From an uncultured Clostridia bacterium (GTDB taxonomy: Bacteria; Bacillota; Clostridia; TANB77; CAG-508): a stretch of DNA of 64,000 nucleotides. Below are positions 8,528 through 17,352 of the stretch, one piece after another (position 1 is the stretch's first letter; the number at the start of each line of letters is the position of its first letter). Under the pieces are notes generated by a model that ran no database searches, was not told where the DNA came from, and saw only the letters and a program-made list of their open reading frames with translations. The stretch lies in the NCBI GenBank assembly GCA_934153805.1, contig CAKPFO010000004.1, positions 1-64,000 on the forward strand, written 5' to 3'. Made by a program: the position numbers and the translations under genes.

Positions 8528-9160
8528 ATGATTGATAAATTTTGTGAATACCTGACAAATAAAATAAGAAAAGAAATACCAGATATAGATGACGAAAGAG
8601 CAGAAGTAATAATGTATGGCATACAGCTAATTGTAGGGGAAATACCCAAATTGCTGTTAATGCTGTTAATAGCATTAGTATTAGGGGTGTTATGGCAAAC
8701 TTTATTAGCATACTTTTTAATACTACCATATAAATATGCTTCAGGAGGATTCCATTTAAAAACACACATTGGATGCTTTATAGGAACTTTACTTTGCTAT
8801 TGTGGAAATGCTTTTCTAAGTACATATATAACATTACCAATAAACGTAAAGCTTATATTTATAGTGTTAAATCTATTAATTGGAATAATAATGGTAACTA
8901 AATATGCACCAGCAGATACAATAAATTTACCAATCCTTACTAAAAAGGAGAGAAAGATAAAAAAAGTATTATCATATGTATTTTTAGCAGTAAATATGAT
9001 AGTAGCATTAATAGTTTCAAATGAAATAATATCAAATATATTAATATTTGGAACTATTGTACAAACATTTTCAATAACAAGATTAGCATACAAAATAACA
9101 AAAAATGAATATGGATACGAAACATATGTAAAACAGAACGAAGTAGTAACAGTAGAATAA
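8528..9160 (+). CDS. agrB: AgrB-type peptide-processing membrane protease
   Basis: AgrB cuts the AgrD precursor and forms the thiolactone of the autoinducing peptide in the membrane. The 210-residue protein has several membrane segments and the catalytic pair His76 and Cys83 in SGGFHLKTHIGC, at nearly the same positions as His77/Cys84 of the Staphylococcus enzyme. The ribosome-binding site is GAGGGGAG. It is followed 60 bp later by agrD on the same strand and faces agrC/agrA, completing the module. Confidence 0.95.
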   Translation: MIDKFCEYLTNKIRKEIPDIDDERAEVIMYGIQLIVGEIPKLLLMLLIALVLGVLWQTLLAYFLILPYKYASGGFHLKTHIGCFIGTLLCYCGNAFLSTYITLPINVKLIFIVLNLLIGIIMVTKYAPADTINLPILTKKERKIKKVLSYVFLAVNMIVALIVSNEIISNILIFGTIVQTFSITRLAYKITKNEYGYETYVKQNEVVTVE

Positions 9161-9220
9161 TAAAAGTATTAGCCGGCAATACTTTATTATATAAAAAATG
9201 TAATATTAGGGGGAATCATT

Positions 9221-9340
9221 ATGTTAAAATTTTTAGCTAAAGTCGCAGAAAAATATGCAAAATCTACAAACACAGCTTGCTGGATACTAGGAGTATGGCA
9301 TCAACCAAAAATGCCAGCATCTTTAATAAAGAAAGACTAA
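9221..9340 (+). CDS. agrD: AgrD autoinducing peptide precursor
   Basis: This 39-codon gene lies behind a strong TTAGGGGGA site. The peptide has an amphipathic basic leader (MLKFLAKVAEKYAKS), a core with a single cysteine (TACWILGVWH, Cys20) and a Pro/Lys tail (QPKMPASLIKKD). This matches the clostridial cyclic-lactone autoinducer layout, where AgrB cleaves after the core and joins Cys to the new C-terminus. The mature ring most likely begins at or just before Cys20 and ends within WILGVWH; the exact ends cannot be set by sequence. Confidence 0.92.
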   Translation: MLKFLAKVAEKYAKSTNTACWILGVWHQPKMPASLIKKD

Positions 9341-9346
9341 TATAAA

Positions 9347-9391
9347 TAAGGGCTTCATTACTATTGAATTACTAGTAATGAAGCTCTTTTA
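9347..9391 (+). terminator. Terminator after agrD
   Basis: GGGCTTCATTACTA pairs with TAGTAATGAAGCTC and is followed by TTTT. Confidence 0.85.
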
Positions 9392-9400
9392 GGTATAATA

Positions 9401-9438
9401 AAATACTGAATTTCTAATATTGTAGAAATTCAGTATTT
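9401..9438. terminator. Perfect 16-bp hairpin between agrBD and agrC
   Basis: AAATACTGAATTTCTA (9401-9416) and its exact complement (9423-9438) flank a 6-nt loop. T-rich sequence follows on both strands, so it likely ends the leftward agrCA transcript and backs up the agrD terminator. Confidence 0.8.
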
Positions 9439-9454
9439 ACTTTTTTATTTAATT

Positions 9455-10801
9455 TTAAAAGAATATTTCAAATTGTTGAGAAAAGTATTCACTATTTTTA
9501 GTTGTATATAAATTTAAATTATTATGTTTTTTCATAATTTGTCTTATTTCCCATAAACCAAGTCCAGTATTACCTTCTTTAGTAGAGTAGCCCTTTTCGT
9601 AAATTTTTTCTGTATCTATATTTTTATCTTTATATGTATTTTCTATAATAATTAATTGCATAGGTCTTTTATTATCTTTTCTAAAAGTAACATTAATAGT
9701 TTTATCTTCACATTCTTTACTAGCTTCAATAGCATTATTCATAAGTATACCTAATATTCTAGTAAGTTCATACGAGTTTATATTTAATTCATTTAAGTCC
9801 ATAAATACATCTAAATTTATTTTTATACCAAGTTCATCTGCTGTATGATATTTATGTGCTAATACATTATATACAGCAGGATTATTTACTACACTTGGAC
9901 TTAAGGCTGTTAAGTTATTAACTTGATGACAATCTTCTACTAGTTTTGAGTAATATTTTTTCAAACCTTCCATATCGTTTTTACCAATATATCCACCAAT
10001 ACCTTGAACTATATTCCAAAAGTCATGTTTAAATGCTCTAATATTGTCATGTAGTATTTGTAAAGTTTTATTGTATAATTCTGCTTCTTCTAATTTCATA
10101 GAAGTAGTTTCTAGTTCTGCAACTGTAAAAGTAGTATACAAGCTAATTACAAAGTAAGCTATTAGACAAAGAATTGATATTAATGTTACAAAAAATGGTA
10201 TATTTGAAACATAAAACGTTATCATATAAACTTGAGTACAAACTAATACAATACCAAATATAGTATTTATGGCTAATAGAACTTTTTTCTTTTTATCTAA
10301 TACTTCAAACTTAGGTATATTTAATTTAAAATATTTTAATAGTAAATAAAAACAGTATAAAATGAAATACATTATCAAAGTGCCTATAAATCTATGTAAA
10401 GGAATATTCATGCCAACAATATAATCAAAGCCAAATATAGAAGAGTATAATTTGGCAATTATAGATTCTACGACTGCAGTCAAAAATAAAGGTATAAATA
10501 AAGCAAAAATGGCTTTAAAAAATTTTACTTTTAATATAAACATTATTGAAAGTACCATAGCAATGGCATTTACATAGGAACCATAAGGTGTAGGAATGAC
10601 AAATCTTGAAAATATACTAAATAAGCTTATAGTACATACATAAATAATACGTTGCTTTTTAGTTGTAGATATGTTTAAAATTAATGTAAATAAAAGCATT
10701 GAAACATATGCTTCTATAAATACCGTAGGAATTCCTATAATATTTGTTATCACCTCATTTTCTGTAGTTAAACTAGTCCAAATTGTTTGAAAAATTTCCA
10801 T
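9455..10801 (-). CDS. agrC: AgrC-type sensor histidine kinase
   Basis: The 448-residue protein has about six hydrophobic segments in residues 20-225, a dimerisation helix with the phosphoacceptor His259 in IRAFKHDFWNIVQG, and a GHKL ATPase domain (NNAIEAS near 346, GNTGLGLWEIRQIM near 422). This is the AgrC layout for sensing a cyclic peptide outside the cell. ATG 10801 has GGAGG 9 nt upstream and overlaps the end of agrA by 29 bp, indicating translational coupling. Confidence 0.94.
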   Translation of the reverse strand: MEIFQTIWTSLTTENEVITNIIGIPTVFIEAYVSMLLFTLILNISTTKKQRIIYVCTISLFSIFSRFVIPTPYGSYVNAIAMVLSIMFILKVKFFKAIFALFIPLFLTAVVESIIAKLYSSIFGFDYIVGMNIPLHRFIGTLIMYFILYCFYLLLKYFKLNIPKFEVLDKKKKVLLAINTIFGIVLVCTQVYMITFYVSNIPFFVTLISILCLIAYFVISLYTTFTVAELETTSMKLEEAELYNKTLQILHDNIRAFKHDFWNIVQGIGGYIGKNDMEGLKKYYSKLVEDCHQVNNLTALSPSVVNNPAVYNVLAHKYHTADELGIKINLDVFMDLNELNINSYELTRILGILMNNAIEASKECEDKTINVTFRKDNKRPMQLIIIENTYKDKNIDTEKIYEKGYSTKEGNTGLGLWEIRQIMKKHNNLNLYTTKNSEYFSQQFEIFF

Positions 10802-11510
10802 TTTCTAAAACCTCCATTAATTCATTTTTGTATTTTGGTCCAATAAAGCATTTATCTTTATTATTAGGACCGTTAAAAATAATAGTATTATCGTTCGATT
10901 GGATGTCGGCAATTTTATTTATATTAGCAATATACGACTTGTGACATCGCACAAAATTTTGAGGCAGTGAAGTAGCAATTTTATTAAAAGAGCTGTAAGC
11001 TTCATAAACACGAGTGTCTGTGTAAAATACCAGTTTCATTCCATCTTTTTTTATAAAATTAATACTATCTTGATTTATAATAGTATTTTTATTATCAATA
11101 CGAATAAAGGTGTTTTTCTTGCCACCGTTATTAATATCGTCCATTAATCTTAGTATAGTTTCTTCAACTCTTTCAAGAGAAATTGGCTTTGGAATAAAAT
11201 CAAAAGTTTTGCATTTATATGCTATTAAAATATATTCTAAATGAGCACTTGTAAAAATAACATAAACTTGCTTATTAACCTTTCTAATTCGACTTGCTAA
11301 ATCAATACCAGACATATTAGATTTTAAATCTATATCTAAAAAGAGGACATTAACAGTATTGTCTTTCATATAACTTAACACATCCTCTGGTCTTGTAGCT
11401 GTATAAGAAACTTCGGCATCAATGTTATGCTTTATAAAGATAGAATCTAAAATCTTATCTAACCTATCTAGAATACTAGAATTATCATCACATAGAACAA
11501 AACTTAACAT
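10773..11510 (-). CDS. agrA: AgrA-type response regulator (receiver plus LytTR)
   Basis: The 245-residue protein has a receiver domain with acidic pocket LCDDN and phosphoacceptor Asp59 in VLFLDIDL, Lys in FIPKPIS, and a C-terminal LytTR DNA-binding domain (from about residue 138, with QNFVRCHKSYIANINKI). ATG 11510 has ACGGAGGA 7 nt upstream; the longer in-frame start at 11531 precedes that site. It is the first gene of the leftward agrAC unit, the reverse of the usual BDCA single operon. Confidence 0.94.
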   Translation of the reverse strand: MLSFVLCDDNSSILDRLDKILDSIFIKHNIDAEVSYTATRPEDVLSYMKDNTVNVLFLDIDLKSNMSGIDLASRIRKVNKQVYVIFTSAHLEYILIAYKCKTFDFIPKPISLERVEETILRLMDDINNGGKKNTFIRIDNKNTIINQDSINFIKKDGMKLVFYTDTRVYEAYSSFNKIATSLPQNFVRCHKSYIANINKIADIQSNDNTIIFNGPNNKDKCFIGPKYKNELMEVLENGNFSNNLD

Positions 11511-11607
11511 ATACTTATCCTCCGTGGGCATGTATATAATATTTTATATACTAAAAATAAAAGGTTGTTTATTAAAACAAAATTACCTATTTTTTCCAAT
11601 TTCATAC

Positions 11608-11636
11608 ATGATAATGCAAAATTTTTAACTTGTCAA
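11608..11636 (-). promoter_or_regulatory. Promoter of agrAC
   Basis: On the minus strand TTGACA (11636-11631), a 17-bp spacer and TATCAT (11613-11608) give a start near 11601. Confidence 0.75.
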
Positions 11637-11895
11637 GAGAAAAAATAATATAAAAAATAAAAAAATGTCGAAAGATGAAAAGACTTGCAAGATAAGGGAA
11701 AAATAGTAGTCATCTTAAAGGTAAAATTTACCATACAGTACAAAATGACAATAAAAAATATTTTTGACAATTAAAAAAAGTAAAAATATGTAAAAAGATA
11801 TTAACGAATTATTCGTACTTGTTTTAAACAAACTATAGCAAAAAAGTATGATATATGTTATACTAATATATAGTTAATAAAGTGGAGGATAAATA
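11637..11895. other. A+T-rich divergent region between agrA and the kinase gene
   Basis: No open frame is convincing here. A TATACT -10 element near 11860 probably serves the rightward kinase gene, with no clear -35. Two small palindromes (GAATTATTC, and TTGTTTTAAACAA near 11820-11832) lie just upstream of it and could be an operator. Confidence 0.4.
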
Positions 11896-12756
11896 ATGAT
11901 TGATTTTACAAATGCAGTAGAAGAAGTTAATAATTATAGAGGTTCAGAAAAGAAGAAAACGTTAATATATAATAACAATAAATATTTAGTAAAATTTCCA
12001 GATCCTATTAGAGAAAAAAATAAGAATATATCATATATAAATAATGCTTTTTCTGAATATGTAGGAAGTAATGTGTTTAAGATAGTTGGATTTAAAGTAC
12101 AAAATACAACTCTAGGAAAATATAGATACAATGGAAAAGAAAAAATAGTATGTGCGTGTGAAGATTTTACAAATGATAAAAATGTACTATATGAATTTGA
12201 AAACCTAGCATTAAGCACAAATCCTGATAAAAAAATAGAAACAGAATTAGATGATATAATGGAAGTAATTGAAGAAAACAAGATGATTGACACAGAAAGT
12301 ACAAAACGAAAATTTTGGAATATGTTTGTTATAGATAGTATAATAGGTAATACTGATAGACACAATGGAAATTGGGGATTTATAGTGAATAAGGATACAA
12401 AACAAATTGAATTTTCTCCAATTTATGACTGTGGTTCATGTTTAAATCCGATGTTAGAGGATAATGAAATTGAAAAATTGAATGAAATAGAAATAAAGAA
12501 TTTAGCCATAAATTGTTATTCATGTTTAAAAGAAAATGGCAAAAAAATAAACTATATGTCATATATAAAGCAAATGCAAAATGAAGAATGCAATAGAGCT
12601 ATTAATGAATTATTTATAAATATTGATGTTGTTAAAATAAAAAAATTTATAGATGATATAGAATGTATGTCAAGTAAGAGAAAAGAATTTTATAAAAAAG
12701 TAATAGAAATAAGATATAAAATAATAAAAGAAGTATATGAAAAAATTAATGCTTAA
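11896..12756 (+). CDS. HipA/CtkA-like protein kinase, no partner gene
   Basis: The 286-residue protein resembles the HipA C-terminal kinase fold and stand-alone CtkA-type kinases. Lys33 in KYLVKFPDP is a candidate ATP-binding lysine. The catalytic loop is GNTDRHNGNWGF (Asp154, Asn159) and the metal-binding segment is YDCGS (Asp178), in place of DFG. HipA kinases phosphorylate targets such as glutamyl-tRNA synthetase and are usually held by a HipB repressor; no hipB or other antitoxin lies on either side. The ribosome-binding site is GTGGAGG. The substrate is unknown. Confidence 0.8.
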   Translation: MIDFTNAVEEVNNYRGSEKKKTLIYNNNKYLVKFPDPIREKNKNISYINNAFSEYVGSNVFKIVGFKVQNTTLGKYRYNGKEKIVCACEDFTNDKNVLYEFENLALSTNPDKKIETELDDIMEVIEENKMIDTESTKRKFWNMFVIDSIIGNTDRHNGNWGFIVNKDTKQIEFSPIYDCGSCLNPMLEDNEIEKLNEIEIKNLAINCYSCLKENGKKINYMSYIKQMQNEECNRAINELFINIDVVKIKKFIDDIECMSSKRKEFYKKVIEIRYKIIKEVYEKINA

Positions 12757-12794
12757 TATGGTTAAAATGTAGAATATAAAGTAAGTAGGTTATG

Positions 12795-12845
12795 AAATGA
12801 ACCCAAATTATTAGACAAAATGTTTAATAGTTTGGGTTCATTTTA
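12795..12845 (+). terminator. Terminator after the HipA-like kinase
   Basis: AAATGAACCCAAA pairs perfectly with TTTGGGTTCATTT across an A+T-rich loop and ends in T-rich sequence. Confidence 0.85.
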
Positions 12846-12950
12846 TGTCTAAATATATAAAATAAAAATTTAGTAACAGTCAATTTAAAAGTAATAATTT
12901 AGAAATTAATTCATAAAATTAAACAGTAATTGAAAGGAATGTGAATAAGT

Positions 12951-13758
12951 ATGAAAAAATATTATTATATATTGGAATTAATTGTTACATTAGTTTTTAC
13001 TATAAGTGTAATAAGTTTAAATAGTAATTATGATGCAGTTCAAACAAGTGGGACAATAGCTACGTTAAGTACTAAAAAAATAGAATGGGGTATTAAAAGA
13101 AATAATAATCATGAACAGCCAGATTTAGGAACTGTAAATAAAAAAATTATAGATGAAGCTAAAGGAATAGCAATGGGAAATAAAGAATCAAAAAAAGTAT
13201 ATTTAACTTTTGATGAAGGTTACGAAGCAGGTTATACAGAAAAAATTTTAGAAGTGCTTAAACAAAATGATGTTAAAGCATGTTTTTTTGTAACTGCGCA
13301 CTATGTAAATACTAGTTCAGATTTAGTACAAAAAATGATAGATGATGGTCATACAATAGGAAATCACACAGTAAATCATAAAAGTATGCCAAGTTTAACG
13401 ACTGAGCAAATTAAAGATGAGGTTATGAAATTACATACAGGTGTATATGAAAAATTTGGATATGAAATGAAATATATACGTCCACCTAAGGGAGAATATA
13501 GCGAGCAAAGTGTAGCATATTGCAATAGTCTTCGGTTATACAACAGTAATGTGGTCTTTTGCATATGATGATTGGGATGAAAACAAGCAAGGGAGAGAGG
13601 AATATGCTAAAAAGAAAATTTTAGATAATGTTCATAATGGAGATGTAATGCTGCTTCATGGAAATTCTAAGGATAATACAAATGTGTTGGATTTTTGTAT
13701 TAAGCAGATTAAAGAGATGGAATATACTTTTGCTAGTTTAGATGAATTTGAACGTTAA
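12951..13758 (+). CDS. pdaA: PdaA-type polysaccharide deacetylase, needs +1 shift at CGG
   Basis: PdaA removes N-acetyl groups from muramic acid on the path to the spore-cortex lactam. The protein has an N-terminal membrane anchor, NodB motif LTFDEGYEAGYT, GNHTVNHKSM (metal histidines) and RPPKGEYSE. The frame then breaks. In the zero frame AGT CTT CGG TTA runs to a stop at 13566-13568. If the C at 13533 is skipped the reading is SLGYTTVMWSFAYDDW, the expected family motif, continuing to 13758. The joined product (12951-13532, 13534-13758) is 268 residues, the normal family length. It could be a real frameshift mutation, but the same CGG signature occurs in four other genes here. Confidence 0.88.
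13533..13535 (+). other. CGG +1 frameshift site in pdaA
   Basis: The CGG codon is in the zero frame (582 nt, 194 codons, from the ATG). The preceding codon is CTT and the +1 codon is GGT (Gly). The zero-frame stop is 10 codons downstream. Confidence 0.8.
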
Positions 13759-13776
13759 TGAAATCGAAAGCTAATA

Positions 13777-13979
13777 GGCAAATCTATAATTTTATAATAC
13801 ATTTTTTGTCTCCTCGTTCGAGCTAAATTATCTAGAAATTCTAATATAAATTTGACGGGACCCTTTCATTTTTTTAGTCAAAAAATGAACATTCCCCGTA
13901 AAATTTATATAAGAATTGCTACAATAATTTCCTCTCAATATGTCGACTGCAAAATATATTATAAAATTATAGATTTGCC
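13777..13979. repeat. Long-hairpin repeat element, copy 1
   Basis: A core of about 150 bp is nearly identical to 61795-61942 and folds on itself through ATAAATTT..ACGGG and CCCGTAAAATTTAT. It is enclosed by a perfect 23-bp inverted repeat (13777-13799 with 13957-13979). The outermost 20 bp of the arms have no similarity to the arms of copy 2. It lies between pdaA and yqfC. Confidence 0.85.
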
Positions 13980-14030
13980 AAGAAATTACAAATGTGAAAA
14001 CTATACCAATTGAAAGGAATGTGAAATTTT

Positions 14031-14330
14031 GTGAGAAGAAATAGAAAAGTAAAAAAGCAAAATAGATTTGAAGAACTTTTAGAAATTCCAAAAGAGCTAT
14101 CGTCCAATGAACCAAGAATAACAATAGCCGGATTTAATGAAATGCTAATTGAAAACTATAAAGGAATATTAGAATACCAAGAATTTTTTATACGAATAAA
14201 TACATATACAGGAATTATAAATATAAATGGATTTAATTTAAGTTTAACAGAAATGACGTTGGATGATGTAGTGGTACGAGGAAAAATTGATAGCATAGAC
14301 TTTGAGGCACTAGAAGATGTTAATAGCTAG
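14031..14330 (+). CDS. yqfC: Sporulation protein YqfC
   Basis: The 99-residue protein matches the small YqfC/YabP-like sporulation family: a basic N-terminus, then a beta-rich region with EPRITIAGFNEMLIENYKGI and a conserved INGFNLSL. In Bacillus the yqfC-yqfD pair is expressed in the mother cell. The start is GTG at 14031 behind GAAAGGA. yqfD starts 23 bp downstream of its stop. Confidence 0.88.
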   Translation: MRRNRKVKKQNRFEELLEIPKELSSNEPRITIAGFNEMLIENYKGILEYQEFFIRINTYTGIININGFNLSLTEMTLDDVVVRGKIDSIDFEALEDVNS

Positions 14331-14353
14331 TAAAAATGACTGGAGGGATAAAT

Positions 14354-15539
14354 TTGTATATAGAAATAATGCTAAATTACATATTAGGATACTTAGAAAT
14401 TGAAGTTGAGGGGTATTTTGTAGAAAGATTTATAAATATATGTTTAGCAAAAAAAATATTACTTTGGAATATAAAAAGAAGCAGAGCAACACTTATAGAT
14501 GCTAACATAGGTATAAGAAATTTTAGAAAGATTAGAAAAATTGCAAAAGACACAAAGTGCAGAGTAAAAATAAAAAGAAAAAAAGGTATTCCTTTCATCT
14601 TTAATAAATACAAAAAGAGAAAGATTTTTTTTGTAATACTATTACTCATAACAGTAGGCATTATTTCATTATCTAATTTTGTATGGAATATAGAAATTAT
14701 AGGGAATGATAAGATATCAAAGGAAGAATTGATGGAAAGTTTAAAAAGTGAAGGCTTAAAACTAGGAACTAAAAAGAAAGATGTAAACACAAAACAAATC
14801 ATTAGCAAAATGAGGCTAGATAGAAACGACTTGGCATGGATTGGAATAGAAATAAAAGGAACAAATGCAATTGTAAAAGTAGTAGAAGCTGACCAAAAAC
14901 CGGATATTGTAAATGAAGATGACTACTGTAATATAGTTGCAACAAAACCACGGAATAATAACCAAAATAAATGCGCAAAACGGTACTGCCCTAGTAAAAG
15001 AAGGAGATACTATAAAAAAAGGAGATATACTAGTAGGTGGGTGGCTAGAAGGAAAATATACAGGAATAAGATATGTACATGCAAATGGGGCAGTTACAGC
15101 AAAAGTATGGTATACCAATAAGCAAAAAGTAGAATTAAAACAGACAAAAATAACAAGAACACAAAACAGCGAAAACAAGTATTCCGTAAATGTAAATAAT
15201 TTTCAAATAAATTTTTATAAAACTCTTTCAAAATTTGAAAAATATGATACAATAGAGGAAATTAAAAAATTTAAATTATTTTCGGAATTTTATTTGCCAA
15301 TAGAATTTATAAAAAAGACCAGTTATGAGGTAAAAGAAGAAAAAGTAGAATACTCGCAAGAAGAGGCTAAAAACATAGCTGTTAAGCAGGCTAAAGAAGC
15401 TTTAGATAGTCAAATAGAAAACAAAGAAAATATTTTAAATACATATATAAACTACAACGAAAATGAACAATATATAGAAGTAGAACTTATATATGAGGTG
15501 CTAGAAGAAATAGGGACAAAAGAAAAAATAGTGTTTTGA
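14354..15539 (+). CDS. yqfD: Sporulation protein YqfD, needs +1 shift at CGG
   Basis: YqfD is a membrane-anchored sporulation protein. The N-terminus (YILGYLEIEVEGYFVERF) and a membrane segment near residue 100 are typical. TTG 14354 is chosen as start because GGAGGG ends 6 nt upstream; ATG 14336 precedes that site. The frame breaks at 14951: the zero frame reads AAA CCA CGG AAT and wanders on to 15121. Skipping the C gives GIITKINAQNGTALVKEGD, the conserved family core, through to 15539. The joined product (14354-14950, 14952-15539) has 394 residues, the normal length for YqfD. Confidence 0.87.
14951..14953 (+). other. CGG +1 frameshift site in yqfD
   Basis: The CGG codon is in frame, 199 codons after TTG 14354. 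The preceding codon is CCA and the +1 codon is GGA (Gly). The zero frame continues to a stop at 15119-15121 with lysine/arginine-rich, unrelated sequence. Confidence 0.8.
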
Positions 15540-15552
15540 AAGGATTGATAAC

Positions 15553-16752
15553 ATGGAAGAAAGAAGCCTAAGAGTTTACGCAGACAAAACATTTTTTACA
15601 AAAATAACAAATACTTTAACAAAAATGTTAGTTCCAACAAAAATAGGAATAAATGGAATGATAATTTCAATGAAAAGAAATAACATTTTAAAAAGTTACG
15701 AAGCTTTTATAGAAAGTACTAACGAAGAAAATGCAGAGAAAAAGCAAATGATAAGTAAAAAATACGAAGATGCATATAGCCTATATTTAGAGGCTATAGA
15801 CAAACACATAATGGACTCAATATATAAAAAAGTAAAAAATGATACAGCATCAGATTTTGAAAAAGATGCATTATCAAGATATTATGATGTAATAAGAATA
15901 AAAGACACAGAATATTTAGAGTACAAATATAGAAAGCAACAATATCTTTTAAATTTAGATTACAGAACTATAGAAGAGTTAAACAAGCCAAAATTAATGG
16001 AAAGATACAAAGAATTTTATATTTCTAAAATGGATACTTTATATAAAGGATTATTAAAACATTTATCTGTAAGACTAGCAGATAATATGACAGAGAAAGA
16101 AAGAGATATAATATATGAAAAAATCTTTTCAACTTTAGAGGAATATATAACATCAATATTACCAATAAAAATGGATGGCAACGATACATACAAAGGAATA
16201 GTAGAAGAATATAGCAGATTTGAAAACTATACAGTAGGCAAGTTAGATCAAAATGAAGGAATAGAAAAGAAAATGGTACTATTAGCACTTAGCAGAAAAC
16301 TATTTGTACACAGCTTACCACTAATAGTTGCAGAACAATGCTATGTAAAACTATTAAAAGATGTTAGAAGCTTAATAGTAGATACAAAAATGGCTAGAAA
16401 AAGAGAAAAAGCATATTCTTTATTAATAAAATTAATAGAAGAATACAATGTAAAATTGCTTTCAACAAAAATATATTGGGAAAGACCAACACAAAGAGAA
16501 AAATACAAAGAGTTTTGGGCTAAATATAATAAGATAGAAAAAATAGAAAATAAAGAAGAACAAATGAAACAAAAAGAAATTTTATTTGTAACTAGTGATT
16601 TGAAAGAAGTATGCCAAAACGAAAATAAATATTATAAGATTATAAAATTTTATAAAGATAGATTAACAACATTAGGAGCAATGAAAGCGTTAAAAAATAC
16701 ATGTATATCGCAAGGACAATATACTGGAAAGGAAGTTCTATGCAAAATATAG
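15553..16752 (+). CDS. Unknown helical protein between yqfD and ybeY
   Basis: The 399-residue soluble protein is rich in charged helices (many K, E, Y) with no membrane segment, signal peptide or recognised motif. The ribosome-binding site is AAAGGAT and the start follows yqfD by 13 bp. In most Firmicutes phoH occupies this place between yqfD and ybeY; this protein has no Walker A motif and is not PhoH. It overlaps ybeY by 13 bp, so it is part of the yqfCD-ybeY operon. Function unknown. Confidence 0.8.
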   Translation: MEERSLRVYADKTFFTKITNTLTKMLVPTKIGINGMIISMKRNNILKSYEAFIESTNEENAEKKQMISKKYEDAYSLYLEAIDKHIMDSIYKKVKNDTASDFEKDALSRYYDVIRIKDTEYLEYKYRKQQYLLNLDYRTIEELNKPKLMERYKEFYISKMDTLYKGLLKHLSVRLADNMTEKERDIIYEKIFSTLEEYITSILPIKMDGNDTYKGIVEEYSRFENYTVGKLDQNEGIEKKMVLLALSRKLFVHSLPLIVAEQCYVKLLKDVRSLIVDTKMARKREKAYSLLIKLIEEYNVKLLSTKIYWERPTQREKYKEFWAKYNKIEKIENKEEQMKQKEILFVTSDLKEVCQNENKYYKIIKFYKDRLTTLGAMKALKNTCISQGQYTGKEVLCKI

Positions 16753-17225
16753 TAGCTATACATTTTTTAAATATAGAAGAAAATGAAAAATATGAACAAA
16801 AAATAGTAGAAGTATTAAATAAATGCTTTGAAGAAGAAAAATTAGAAAAATTAAATTTATACATAAGTGTTACATTAACAACACCGGAAGAAATAAGAAA
16901 GCTGAACGCAGAATACAGAAATATAGATAAGGAAACGGACGTGCTTTCTTTTCCTATGTTTGAAAAAAGCGAAATAGATGAAATTGTAAAAAAGCAAATA
17001 AAAAGTCCAGTAGAAGAAACAATAGGAGATATAGTAATATCAATACAAAGGGTACAAGAACAAGCAGTAGAATATGGACATTCATTTGAAAGAGAATTAT
17101 CATATATGTTAGTTCACGGTTTTTATCACTTAATGGGATATGACCATATAGAAGAAGAGGACAAGAAGCGTATGAGACCAAAGGAAGAGAAGATTTTGAA
17201 TGAATTAAAAATATTAAGAAACTAA
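16740..17225 (+). CDS. ybeY: Endoribonuclease YbeY (rRNA maturation)
   Basis: YbeY is a zinc-dependent RNase needed for 16S rRNA 3'-end processing and ribosome quality control. The 161-residue protein has the signature HGFYHLMGYDH near residues 125-135 (three metal histidines) and DVLSFPM. The start at 16740 follows AAGGAAG; the longer frame from 16701 lies inside the upstream gene. It is translationally coupled to the preceding gene by overlap. Confidence 0.93.
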   Translation: MQNIVAIHFLNIEENEKYEQKIVEVLNKCFEEEKLEKLNLYISVTLTTPEEIRKLNAEYRNIDKETDVLSFPMFEKSEIDEIVKKQIKSPVEETIGDIVISIQRVQEQAVEYGHSFERELSYMLVHGFYHLMGYDHIEEEDKKRMRPKEEKILNELKILRN

Positions 17226-17312
17226 AAGGGACGCCCCTTTTTCGAAAAAATTTTATTTTAGGGACGGCCCTTTTTCGAAAAAAATTGCTAAAAGGGACAC
17301 TCCTTTTAACAA
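17225..17312 (+). repeat. Three degenerate AGGGACG-CCCTTTTTCG units
   Basis: The unit AAAGGGACGCCCCTTTTTCG recurs three times with changes (GGGACGGCCC, GGGACACTCC) in the ybeY-DUF3048 gap. The same unit occurs three times after smc at 24568-24660. Each unit is a small palindrome ending in T-rich sequence and may act as a terminator. Confidence 0.7.
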
Positions 17313-17352
17313 GAAAAAGGTTTATAAAAAATAAAAGAAGGTGTAAATTAAA

